From contig JADJWP010000002.1 in the NCBI GenBank assembly GCA_016716305.1, forward strand, positions 1,610,501 to 1,674,500: DNA of 64,000 bases, written 5' to 3'. The notes under the pieces were generated by a model, which saw only the letters and a program-made list of their open reading frames with translations, searched no databases and was not told the DNA's origin. This stretch comes from Chloracidobacterium sp. Lineage in GTDB: Bacteria > Acidobacteriota > Blastocatellia > Pyrinomonadales > Pyrinomonadaceae. Position numbers and translations under genes: made by a program. Shown here one piece after another: positions 33,719 through 42,034 of the stretch. How positions within the stretch are numbered: the stretch's first letter is position 1; each line of letters starts with the position of its first letter.

Positions 33719-34264
33719 TCAGGCTTCGCGCTTTACCTTGAGCGTCCGGTCGAGCACCTTCTTTGCGTCCATTATTGCTTCGATCTTGTCGACATCAGAA
33801 AAGCTCTCCCAACCCTGAAAGAACACGACACCGAAGTCTTCCGGATATTCGCGGCCCTCGTGGCGAAACCATTCGCCCATCACACGCTGTGGATCGCTGA
33901 ATCGGGCAAGTGCCGATTCGACATCAAATGGCGGCGGATCGTCGATGCTGCCAAGATTCTGGATCTCGTCGGCGGCACGTTCGAGCAGCATTCGTTCGAC
34001 CACCTGCTCGATCCTTCGGTCGATCAGTTTGCCAAGATCGAGCGGTTCGCCGCCACGCACGTACATATCGCCGGTTCCGAGCAGGAGCCAGTTTAGCGAT
34101 ACGTTCGTTTCATTAGCGATCTTGATCAGAACATCCGGCGCCGGAAGACGTCCGCCGAAATAGTTTCTTATGGTTGCATGCGGCAACTCTAACCGGCGTG
34201 CAATATCCGCCATCGAACCGTGGCCAAAGGCCAATTTCAGCCGTTCAATAAATTGGTCGCTCAT
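33719..34264 (-). CDS. XRE-family phage repressor
   Basis: Start at 34264 (MSDQFIERLKLAFGHGSMAD) is preferred over 34291. The N-terminal helix-turn-helix (about 5-65) reads GSMADIARRLELPHATIRNYF followed by LIKIANETNVSLNWLLLGTG, typical of CI-like/XRE repressors. The C-terminal 115 residues are acidic and do not show the Ser/Lys residues of a LexA-type autoprotease. Induction is therefore more likely through the neighbouring ImmA-type protease than by self-cleavage. It is the last gene of the phage-derived element before the tRNA. Confidence 0.85.
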   Translation of the reverse strand: MSDQFIERLKLAFGHGSMADIARRLELPHATIRNYFGGRLPAPDVLIKIANETNVSLNWLLLGTGDMYVRGGEPLDLGKLIDRRIEQVVERMLLERAADEIQNLGSIDDPPPFDVESALARFSDPQRVMGEWFRHEGREYPEDFGVVFFQGWESFSDVDKIEAIMDAKKVLDRTLKVKREA

Positions 34265-34489
34265 AGGTTTGCTACAACAAATGTTTGGCAATTCACCCGA
34301 TCATACATCCTTTTGCGATCAACCGAAAGCTGTGGTTCGCGAGGTCGGACACGACACAAGATCTATGGGCTGCTATTGTTGAGATACCCCCGCCTGCGAT
34401 CAAACACTTCGGACGACCTGAATGCCGTGCAAAAGATCGACTTTCGTTGCATGCTAAGGATTTGGCATCAGAGTTCGCCTGGCAGTTGC

Positions 34490-34519
34490 TTGACATCACG
34501 GGCATCCGGAAAGTATATT
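34490..34519 (+). promoter_or_regulatory. Promoter of tRNA-Thr
   Basis: A consensus -35 TTGACA (34490-34495) and a -10 TATATT (34514-34519), 18 bp apart, lie about 45 bp upstream of the tRNA gene and face it. Confidence 0.8.
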
Positions 34520-34563
34520 TTTCAATTCGGCGTCGGCAAGGCCGCGGCCCCGCTTCCGCATTC

Positions 34564-34639
34564 GCCACCCTAGCTCAGTTGGTAGAGCATTCGATTCGTA
34601 ATCGAAAGGTCGTCGGTTCAAATCCGACGGGTGGCTCCA
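34564..34639 (+). tRNA. tRNA-Thr (anticodon CGU), CCA encoded
   Basis: A 76-nt cloverleaf. The acceptor stem GCCACCC pairs with GGGTGGC. The D arm GCTCAGTTGGTAGAGC, anticodon arm TTCGATTCGTAATCGAA with anticodon CGT at 34597-34599, and T arm GTCGGTTCAAATCCGAC are all standard. The discriminator base is T and CCA (34637-34639) is encoded. The gene borders the phage-derived element on its right and could be an integration site. I found no second copy of its 3' end at the left border. Confidence 0.96.
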
Positions 34640-35096
34640 TATTAACGTCAATACGATCAGTAAGTCACGGTTAGTCGACATTCCCCAACACCGCGCCCCA
34701 TAATCGAGTAGGACTCAGATTAGGACTCAGCATGCCCAGGAGCTGAGAATTTAATGGACGTCATCCACCGAGGAATGCTCGGTAATCGACAGACTTTTAA
34801 TAAAGCCCCTGAACATGGAGAGACCTTTTGATTTCCTGGATAAGATTCTGTGTATAATGTTGCCGAATTGATTTGAGAGGACGAGACTGGCACGAAAATG
34901 AGATTGCATGAAATACGTAGAACGGTTGTTGACTGCGTGATACTCTTCTGGTGAGCTCTTCCAATTAATTCGTAAGAGATCTGCAAAGGGTCTCGGAACT
35001 AAGACAAAGATTCTTATTTTCGCTCCGTGCCTAAGGATCGGAAGGAATGGCTCGCTTCCAGTTTACCCCTTAAATGCATAAAGCATTTCGGCAATT
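34640..35096. other. Non-coding stretch between tRNA-Thr and the TPR gene
   Basis: About 450 bp without a credible gene; the short open frames lack ribosome sites and natural composition. The base composition becomes AT-rich compared with the left part of the window. A short duplicated word (AGGACTCAG) occurs twice near 34710-34728, and a TATAAT (about 34854) is present without a clear -35. The stretch may be scar sequence of past integrations at the tRNA. Confidence 0.5.
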
Positions 35097-36155
35097 ATGG
35101 CAGTGCTTATTGAGGCAATTTCTGTAGTCTTCCGGAAAAAGACTATAGAAGGTCTGATTCCCGGTGGGTGGTCGGCATTTCTTGAGGGTGCCCCGAATCG
35201 GACTCTGTTTAGTGACGGCAGCCTTGGTTGCGTCAGCTTTATGCATCCGGAAGATGTCGGGAACTATATTTTCTATCTTGAGTCCTTGGGGCTTGATTTT
35301 GAGAACTCCGGAGTTACAAAGGACATAGCGGTCGTCGATCAGTTACGTGGAATGACGGTCGCGTCTCCCTGGCTACGCTTTGCGGAAGTCATAAAGGATG
35401 GTAACAGCGTAAGTGCATGCTGGTTGGCATCGGAGGAACCAGGTTTCGTCTTCACCCGCAGAGGATGGAGTTACGAAGGTTCATTAAGCGAAAAGCCCGG
35501 GTTTGTCGCTAAAGAAGACGTAAACCGTAAGCTTCGTTTCCTCAGGTCTGATGATGGCGTGGACGTATATGTCGATCTCAAAACGGGAAATGAAGTTTTT
35601 CTAGGTCGTCCTGAAATCAGCGGGATGAGCAAACAGGAACTTTTTGAGAAGCTTAAAGCATTCTGTGGTGAAGTGCTCGAATTGGGGAGCCAAGCTGAAG
35701 CGGCTCGATCAGACGGCGATGCCGAAAAAGGCGCGAATATCCTTTCTCGTCTGTCGGATGAGTTGCTCCCTGTAGTAGAAGAGATCGTGCAGGGCGCAGG
35801 ACGAAATACGGGGTTTGCTCATTTCACAAATGGATTGATCCTGCGGGTTTTAAAGGAGTATGCATCTGCAGAGGCGTGCTTTAGAATGGCCGATGAACTC
35901 GACCCGGACGTGCCCAATACTCTATTGGAGATAGTTTTGTGCTTAGGGGAGCAGGGCAAGTACGCTGACGCACTACCGTTTGCAAGACGAGCGGTTGAGG
36001 TTCAGCCGAACGATCCTGCGGCCCTAGGTAATTTGGCGATTACTTTGTTCTCTTTAGGCGAGATCGCGGAAGCTCGTCAATACATCGAGACAGCATTGGA
36101 GATAGAACCAACAGATCAAATAAATCGAGCTATTTATTCACAATTCGTAGGGTAA
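35097..36155 (+). CDS. TPR-repeat protein of unknown function
   Basis: A 352-residue soluble protein. The N-terminal 170 residues (MAVLIEAISVVFRKKTIEGL, then FMHPEDVGNYIFYLESLGLD) form a domain I have seen in other bacteria as a stand-alone unknown. The C-terminal 140 residues contain about three TPR-type helix pairs (AEACFRMADELDPDVPNTLL, ADALPFARRAVEVQPNDPAA, AEARQYIETALEIEPTD). TPRs mediate protein binding. It is the first gene right of the tRNA and lies about 500 bp upstream of the RmuC-Zorya operon; a defence role is possible by location only. Confidence 0.75.
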   Translation: MAVLIEAISVVFRKKTIEGLIPGGWSAFLEGAPNRTLFSDGSLGCVSFMHPEDVGNYIFYLESLGLDFENSGVTKDIAVVDQLRGMTVASPWLRFAEVIKDGNSVSACWLASEEPGFVFTRRGWSYEGSLSEKPGFVAKEDVNRKLRFLRSDDGVDVYVDLKTGNEVFLGRPEISGMSKQELFEKLKAFCGEVLELGSQAEAARSDGDAEKGANILSRLSDELLPVVEEIVQGAGRNTGFAHFTNGLILRVLKEYASAEACFRMADELDPDVPNTLLEIVLCLGEQGKYADALPFARRAVEVQPNDPAALGNLAITLFSLGEIAEARQYIETALEIEPTDQINRAIYSQFVG

Positions 36156-36668
36156 TCTGGACTGAAACGCCAACGAGATTGGAATATCGAGCGCCTAGGG
36201 GTTTCCGAGCCACGACTCTCCTGGGTCCTTCAACGGGCCTCACAAATGTCATCACAACAAATTCAAGAGGTCCCCATACAACGATGCCGTTGATTATGCG
36301 TCTTAATACAATTCCTAACAAGCAAAACCTCTTCGGTTTGGTCGAAGCTACTCGTACCGATGCGAACCCTATTTCGGCGACTCAACTTTGCATTGCCACG
36401 GAGAACTGTAAGCATCCCGTAAATTGGCTGCCCACAGCAACACTGTAGAATTCTGCCAGTTGTTCGGCTTCTGGTCGATCAACACCATCGGGCAGTTCGC
36501 CGCCTTCGATAAGCTCTAGTTAACCCGCGCCACCCGCATCGAATCCGCGGTTAAGGTTACAAGGGAAACCACGTGTTGGCGGTAATCCCATTTTTTTGCA
36601 TCTCAAAAATTCGGGCGGGACATGTTGATTGATTATGATACACTGCCGTTCAACCCATAAAGGCATGT
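36156..36668. other. Gap upstream of the RmuC-Zorya operon, with gene-fragment-like sequence
   Basis: About 510 bp with no complete gene. One short plus-strand frame near 36450-36522 (EFCQLFGFWSINTIGQFAAF, then a stop) and the following TRIESAVKVTRE reading look like frame-broken coding remnants, but I cannot name a source. The operon promoter should lie in the AT-rich part before 36669; TATGAT at 36634-36639 is a possible -10, without a good -35. Confidence 0.45.
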
Positions 36669-38159
36669 ATGGAGATGTCCCAGTCCACATTTGTGTCGTA
36701 CATAGTACCGTGTGTTGTAGGTGTCGCTATTGGTGCCCTCGTCACATTCCTGGTGATGAGGGTTCGAACTACAAAATCGGAAGCCGCGAGTAAGATCGAC
36801 TACCACGCTGAGTTAAGCCTTCTTCAGGCGGAGAATCGTTCATTACAAAATACGATCGATTCTCAGATGGGGGCGGCTCAAGAGTTGACCACCCGAAATC
36901 AAGAATTGAATGACCGCTTGTTCCTTGTCAGCAACGAGAAAACTGCCCTCGAAGAAAAGTTAGAGAATGAAAAAGCTAACTCCGCGGAGAAACTCGGTCT
37001 TTTAAATGACGCAAGGAAGAATATGCTTGATGCGTTTGCCGCACTTTCGCGGCAGGCACTTGATCAGAACAATCAGTCCTTTGTTAACCAAGCAACGGAA
37101 GTCTTCAAACAATTTCACTCATCCGCAGTTACCGACCTTATGCAGAGACAGGAAAAAATCTCCGAGATTGTAATTCCGGTGCAGAAATCTCTCGAGGCTG
37201 TTGATAACCACATCGTGCAGCTTGAGAAGGAGCGACTCAACACGTTCGCAACAATTGGTGAACAGATTCACCAGATGGCAAGCTCTCAGCAGAAACTAAG
37301 CGAAACAACACTGAGTCTGGTGGGCATTCTTCGGAACACAAGAACTAGAGGCCAGTGGGGTGAAATTCAACTTCGAAGAATCGTAGAGCTGGCTGGAATG
37401 AGCCAGCATTGTGATTTTCGAGAGCAGTTCCACGTTGTCGGCGAAGACGGTGCTCAAAGGCCCGACATGGTTATAAACTTGCCGGCCCGGAGGACAATCG
37501 TTATTGACTCTAAGGCCCCGATGACAGCATTTCTTGAAGCGTTCGATGCGACAGATGACGATTCTCGGAATCACCATTTTCGCAAACATGCGCGAAGTCT
37601 GCGGATGCATGTCGGACAGTTAAGTAAGAAGGCATATCAAGAAAATTTCGACCCATCACCTGAATTCGTTTTGATGTTCTTGCCAAATGAGGCTGTATTC
37701 AGCGCTGCCCTTGAACAGGATCCTGACCTTCTCGATTTTGGTGTATCAAATAACGTTATTATCGCTACTCCTCTCACTCTCATTGCTCTGTTGAAATCCG
37801 CGGCTTTCGGATGGCGGCAGGAAGCTATCGCGGAAGATGTTCGGCAGGTCGCTGTATTGGGGCGCCGCCTTTACGACCCGATTGGTAAAATGGCGGCCGA
37901 TGTGGCGAAGCTTGGACAGTCTATCGACAGGAGTGCTAAGGCCTATAACAAGATGGTTGGTTCAATGGAAAGTCGAGTACTCGCAAGTGCAAGAAAATTC
38001 AAGGATCTTCCGGCCATCGGATCGAATAGTGATTTGCCCTCGCTGGACCCTGTCGAAACAGTCAGTCGATCATTGCGAACTGGAGAGATGATTGCTGAAA
38101 ATAAAGACGAAATCGATGACATAGAAAACTGCGAAGATTTTCCCCGTGACGCAGACTAA
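36669..38159 (+). CDS. RmuC-family nuclease-like protein, first gene of the Zorya operon
   Basis: A 496-residue RmuC-domain protein. It has an N-terminal membrane helix (about residues 9-31), a coiled coil (about 45-200), and then the RmuC core with TRGQWGEIQLRRIVELAG, FREQFHVVGEDGAQRPDMVI, the PD-(D/E)XK-type strand RTIVIDSKAPM, FVLMFLPNEAVFSAALEQD and IIATPLTLIALLKSAAFGW. RmuC proteins are membrane-tethered, predicted nucleases that limit rearrangements at inverted repeats. ATG 36669 has an AGG just upstream; ATG 36675 is an alternative. The stop is one base before the zorA ATG, so the gene is tightly coupled to Zorya. This suggests that it works as an accessory nuclease of the system; it is not a core subunit of described Zorya types. 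Confidence 0.9.
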   Translation: MEMSQSTFVSYIVPCVVGVAIGALVTFLVMRVRTTKSEAASKIDYHAELSLLQAENRSLQNTIDSQMGAAQELTTRNQELNDRLFLVSNEKTALEEKLENEKANSAEKLGLLNDARKNMLDAFAALSRQALDQNNQSFVNQATEVFKQFHSSAVTDLMQRQEKISEIVIPVQKSLEAVDNHIVQLEKERLNTFATIGEQIHQMASSQQKLSETTLSLVGILRNTRTRGQWGEIQLRRIVELAGMSQHCDFREQFHVVGEDGAQRPDMVINLPARRTIVIDSKAPMTAFLEAFDATDDDSRNHHFRKHARSLRMHVGQLSKKAYQENFDPSPEFVLMFLPNEAVFSAALEQDPDLLDFGVSNNVIIATPLTLIALLKSAAFGWRQEAIAEDVRQVAVLGRRLYDPIGKMAADVAKLGQSIDRSAKAYNKMVGSMESRVLASARKFKDLPAIGSNSDLPSLDPVETVSRSLRTGEMIAENKDEIDDIENCEDFPRDAD

Positions 38160-38160
38160 T

Positions 38161-40041
38161 ATGAATAATCTTTTTGCACCTCTGCTCGAGCCAGTAAACG
38201 CCCTCGGCATAGATGTTCCGCTTTTTATAGTGATCGTGTCGGGTATCATGATCCTGGTCACGATCTTCCAAATCGTTCGTCTATGGTTTCAAGCACGAGG
38301 ACAACTCCGTAGTTTGAGCGCCGTAGTTAGTCGCATCGACGTACTTCTAAGAAAGAATCGCGAGGGAAGAAAGCAAAAAGAAGGGGTTACTCAAGACGAA
38401 GTGGACAACCTGAGAGGGATTTTTGATGCATCGAAATCAGAATTACTCCAAGACGCATGGATTGATTACGAGGCTCAGTTAGTGCAGAAAGGAAATAATG
38501 GCCTTCATTGGGCGTCGACTCCAGCGGACAATATATTTACCGACGCAAATATTGTTTCCATAAACCGTGATTGGTACGCGTCATATCCCGGAGTGGTAAC
38601 TGGTCTGGGGCTTCTATTTACGTTCCTGGCAATTCTCGTTGCACTCTTGAATGTTAGCGTTGTGGATGGTCAAGTAAAGGGTGTTGACCTGTTAATTCGA
38701 GGACTCTCGGGAAAATTTGTTTCGTCGGTGGTTGCTCTCGCTTGCGCAACGATTTTTGTAGTTTTCGAGAAGAATAAGTTTCATGCTCTCGATGGAACGA
38801 GAAGTAAATTAGTTTCGATCCTCGACAGACGAATTCCTCAGTTTTCCGCTACTCAAGTTCTCGTGGACATCGCTGACTCCCTATCCCGATTAAATGCTGA
38901 TACCTCTAATGGTTTTGTTGCCTTAAAGGATGAATTGGGAAAAATGGGTAAGAATGTCGAAAACCTAAACACATCCGTTCAGGATCTGGGGACAAGTTTA
39001 GTTCCGATTTTGGTTCAAGGTGTCGGCGAAAGTGTTAATCCAACGATCAATCGAATGGTTGAAACCATTGAGGAGCTGAACAAGTTCCTCCGACTGGCTG
39101 AAGAGACGCGAAACAATCAACTAAATGAATCCCTTAGTGGACTTCTGTCTCAGTTAAAGGAGGATTTGTCCCGAGTCTTTGGCGAAATGAGCCGCAGTTT
39201 CCGCGAATCGCTTACCGGTTCAACCCACGGACAATTTGAGAACGTAACTCAAACACTCGGAGAAACGGCCAATCTTCTTGGGTCTATGAACTCGCAGTTT
39301 GAGTTGTCTCAAAATAGTCTGCAAAACGTAATGAGGGAAGTGTCAGATACGATGCAGCAATTGATGACGGGACTGAGCCTGCAGGTTGAACATCTCGGCC
39401 AACAGATGAGCGATACAGTTAAAGAAAATTCACAAAGCGCTGTAAACGCGGCCCGAGATGTTGTATCTCAAGCCAACCAATTGACTGCGGCCAACGAACA
39501 GCGTTTAGAGCAACTCCTTACAACCCATGACACTCAACTTACAAGAGTCGAACAGACCAGTTCAACTTTAGAATCCGTGATAGCGGAATTCAATAGATTG
39601 ATGACCGGACTTAGGCAGACTTCAGAAACATCCGCTGCTTCAGTCACGGGAATCACAACGGCAGCCACTTTGATCGGTGAGGCAGCTACTAAAGCCGCTG
39701 CTGTTCATCAACAATTACAATTGATCTCCGATCATGTCAAAGAATCAAACGAACACCAAGAAATGGTATGGAGGGGAATTTCCGAAAATCTTGGGAATTA
39801 CCAAAACCTCTTTAAGCAAACCGAAGGTTCGGCCACAAAGCTCTTAGATCAGATCGGAATCAATCTAACGAATTATCAGGAAGTAACTCAGAATGGGTTC
39901 AATAACCTTGTGCAAGCCGCCGACCAGCACTTCACAAATGCCGTGCAAAAACTTGGAGGCACGGTCAATGAGTTAGGTGATGTGCTAGAGGATTTGACAG
40001 AACAGTTGGAGAAAATAAAGAGCAATGGCAACAGACAATAA
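38161..40041 (+). CDS. zorA: Zorya protein ZorA (MotA/TolQ/ExbB-like proton-channel subunit)
   Basis: ATG 38161 is chosen; a GTG 15 bp earlier would overlap rmuC. In the 626-residue product the membrane part has helix 1 (about 18-38, VPLFIVIVSGIMILVTIF) and the MotA/ExbB-like pair (SYPGVVTGLGLLFTFLAILV, about 141-165, and SSVVALACATIFVVFEK, about 186-204). The remaining 400 residues are one long helical tail with heptads and many Gln/Asn/Thr. ZorA pentamers surround ZorB dimers as an inner-membrane rotary motor, and the long cytoplasmic tail transmits the phage-infection signal. It overlaps zorB by 17 bp. Confidence 0.93.
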   Translation: MNNLFAPLLEPVNALGIDVPLFIVIVSGIMILVTIFQIVRLWFQARGQLRSLSAVVSRIDVLLRKNREGRKQKEGVTQDEVDNLRGIFDASKSELLQDAWIDYEAQLVQKGNNGLHWASTPADNIFTDANIVSINRDWYASYPGVVTGLGLLFTFLAILVALLNVSVVDGQVKGVDLLIRGLSGKFVSSVVALACATIFVVFEKNKFHALDGTRSKLVSILDRRIPQFSATQVLVDIADSLSRLNADTSNGFVALKDELGKMGKNVENLNTSVQDLGTSLVPILVQGVGESVNPTINRMVETIEELNKFLRLAEETRNNQLNESLSGLLSQLKEDLSRVFGEMSRSFRESLTGSTHGQFENVTQTLGETANLLGSMNSQFELSQNSLQNVMREVSDTMQQLMTGLSLQVEHLGQQMSDTVKENSQSAVNAARDVVSQANQLTAANEQRLEQLLTTHDTQLTRVEQTSSTLESVIAEFNRLMTGLRQTSETSAASVTGITTAATLIGEAATKAAAVHQQLQLISDHVKESNEHQEMVWRGISENLGNYQNLFKQTEGSATKLLDQIGINLTNYQEVTQNGFNNLVQAADQHFTNAVQKLGGTVNELGDVLEDLTEQLEKIKSNGNRQ

Positions 40042-40720
40042 CTCGGGCCTTTCAAGTTCGATGACAGACTTGATGACCTCGCTGGCGGTCATTTTTATAT
40101 TGCTGCTCGTTGCCACTATGAACAACAAGCAACAAGAGGTTCGACAAACTCGAGAAAACATTCTCGCCAAACTTAGAGAAACGTTGAATCAAGAACTTGT
40201 GGAGTACAAAGGGCTTGAACTTAAAGACGACAAGGACGATCCACTCAGTCTGATAGTTGTGGTACCCGAAGGCCTCCTTAATTTCCCCGTTAACAAGGCG
40301 GACATTCCTAGCCAGGGCCTTGTTTTCTTGCAACGAATCACTCCCAAGTTGGCAGAGACTTTGTGTTCAACCGAGTTTAGGCCGGAGGTCAGTTCCATCG
40401 TCGTTGAAGGGCATGCAGACAGGTCAGGCGGAGATGAAATAAATTTGCCGCTTAGCCAGCAGCGTTCAATGTCTGTCGTTAGAGAGACTTTAGGAATATT
40501 GGGTAAGACCGATGCTCAAAAAATTGATCACGAGCAAATTACACGTCCTTGTTTTCTCAACCTAGTGTCTGCGACAGGAAGGGGAAGCGTTGATCCTTAT
40601 CGAAATGACGAGGGTATTGAGGACTTAGATAAAAGCCGGCGCGTAGTTTTCAAGATACGGGTACGATCACACGAGGAAAAGGTCGTAAACAAAGCGGTGT
40701 CTGCCGTGGAAGTAAAGTGA
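40025..40720 (+). CDS. zorB: Zorya protein ZorB (MotB-like, peptidoglycan-binding)
   Basis: A 231-residue protein with the MotB/ZorB layout. A short cytoplasmic start ends in SSMTDLMTSLAVIFILLLVA, with Asp15 at the head of the single membrane helix as the expected proton carrier. A linker follows, then an OmpA-like peptidoglycan-binding domain (about 110-215) with VVEGHADRSGGDEINLPLSQ and QRSMSVVRETL. Two ZorB subunits are expected in the centre of the ZorA ring, with the OmpA domain anchoring the stator to the cell wall. The start lies within the end of zorA; zorC begins 4 bp after its stop. Confidence 0.94.
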   Translation: MATDNNSGLSSSMTDLMTSLAVIFILLLVATMNNKQQEVRQTRENILAKLRETLNQELVEYKGLELKDDKDDPLSLIVVVPEGLLNFPVNKADIPSQGLVFLQRITPKLAETLCSTEFRPEVSSIVVEGHADRSGGDEINLPLSQQRSMSVVRETLGILGKTDAQKIDHEQITRPCFLNLVSATGRGSVDPYRNDEGIEDLDKSRRVVFKIRVRSHEEKVVNKAVSAVEVK

Positions 40721-40724
40721 ATCA

Positions 40725-42029
40725 GTGAGTTTAATAGAAGGGCTTCAAAACTTGACGTTTGCTAATCGCGGTTTCAAAGATACCGCCGCGCGTCACCATC
40801 GAAATTTCTCTGACATAAGTTTTCCTGCCTTGGTGAAGGCAGTAGACAGTATTGACGCCTTAGCCAAACCACAAAGGCCAGCGGATTCTCATATTCGGGA
40901 ATGGCAAGCGTATATTGATGGACAAACTGAGCTGCTCTCACCAAGGGCCATCCGCAACTTATCGTGGTATCCGGACGTTGCCACAGATTGCCGATTTTGG
41001 GATGTGGTAAAGCTTTCCGAGAGAAGCAGAAATTCCGCAAAGACAATACAGGGTCTAGTTTATAGCTATCACTCGAAATGGAAGGAAGTGCAGCAACTGC
41101 CGCAGTTCTTAGGCCTACGAGAGGCCGTCAAAGGTTTTAGGGGTCCGAATGGAATCCTTAAAAAATGGCAGGAAAATCTTCATCTAATTCTGTTTGCTGA
41201 TTCGGTCGCTAAGTTAGCACAAGAACTCTCTAGTGGAAGAATGCCGTTGGATTACTCGATCGAGCAACTTAGATTGTTCGAAGACACGCAATTTTTTCGG
41301 GAGGTAGTCTCCGAATGTGCTCGATCATGTTCCCAAAATCTCGGAGTTGCGGAGATTCTCGATTTTTTTCTTAACCAGATTCTTAGCTGGGATAAACATG
41401 ACATTCAGATTTTCAGAGAGCATGTGGACGCTGCGATAAAGTGCGAGGCGTTCGATCGGTCCGAGGATGTTAAAGCGCGACTTATCAATTATGTTGTTAA
41501 CGACGTGCAACGGCTCGGAGATCCGCGATTAAATCCGGCGCGGTGGATCGGGATCGAGGAATCAAAGGAAAAGGTTCTCCAGCACTTGTCGAAAAAGGAC
41601 ATTGTATTTTTCTTTGAGAAAGTAATGACCGATGATGTGCATGGAAGGGCGAAATTTTGGCTCAGGTATGTAAAGTCTATGTCGCGCTCGCGCCCTCTGT
41701 TAACAGATCTTGATCGTAGTCGACTAAGTACCGCGTTAGCTCGCCGCGGAAATGCCATACGACATTATGGACGGACTACCGGCCAACACAGCGCTTTTTT
41801 GCTTGATTTCGGCAGCGTCTTGGCAATCGAATTTGAGGGAGTAGGTGCGTGCTACTTATACGATGCTAAAACTCGTGACCGCTTTTTCCGCGATTTCTTT
41901 ACTGGCAATCCGTTTAATGATCAGATTCTCAAGATGCCAAAACAGGCTCTCTACCGCAAAAGTCATCAAGGAAACTGGCAGTGGGTGTTGGGGCAAGCCC
42001 TGGCCCAAAGCGGCATTTACCCGAGTTAA
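40725..42029 (+). CDS. zorC: Zorya protein ZorC (EH_Signature domain)
   Basis: A 434-residue soluble protein starting at a GTG 4 bp after zorB. It is largely helical and ends in the EH_Signature region typical of ZorC: FWLRYVKSMSRSRPLLTDLD, IRHYGRTTGQHSAFLLDFGS, VLAIEFEGVGACYLYDA, then the SHQGNWQWVLGQAL ending. In type I Zorya, ZorC binds DNA and acts with ZorD after the ZorAB motor senses phage infection. Its presence together with a Snf2-type ZorD assigns the system to type I. Confidence 0.9.
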   Translation: MSLIEGLQNLTFANRGFKDTAARHHRNFSDISFPALVKAVDSIDALAKPQRPADSHIREWQAYIDGQTELLSPRAIRNLSWYPDVATDCRFWDVVKLSERSRNSAKTIQGLVYSYHSKWKEVQQLPQFLGLREAVKGFRGPNGILKKWQENLHLILFADSVAKLAQELSSGRMPLDYSIEQLRLFEDTQFFREVVSECARSCSQNLGVAEILDFFLNQILSWDKHDIQIFREHVDAAIKCEAFDRSEDVKARLINYVVNDVQRLGDPRLNPARWIGIEESKEKVLQHLSKKDIVFFFEKVMTDDVHGRAKFWLRYVKSMSRSRPLLTDLDRSRLSTALARRGNAIRHYGRTTGQHSAFLLDFGSVLAIEFEGVGACYLYDAKTRDRFFRDFFTGNPFNDQILKMPKQALYRKSHQGNWQWVLGQALAQSGIYPS

Positions 42030-42034
42030 GAACA

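Noticed and set aside
34564..34639. tRNA-Thr 3' end as attB with a copy at the left border of the phage element
   Set aside because: I looked for the T-arm/acceptor sequence around 25,430-25,520 and in other gaps and did not see a second copy, so attachment sites are not annotated.
34720..34986. 88-codon minus-strand frame right of the tRNA
   Set aside because: No ribosome site, no domain, low-complexity Ser/Ile composition; regarded as chance.
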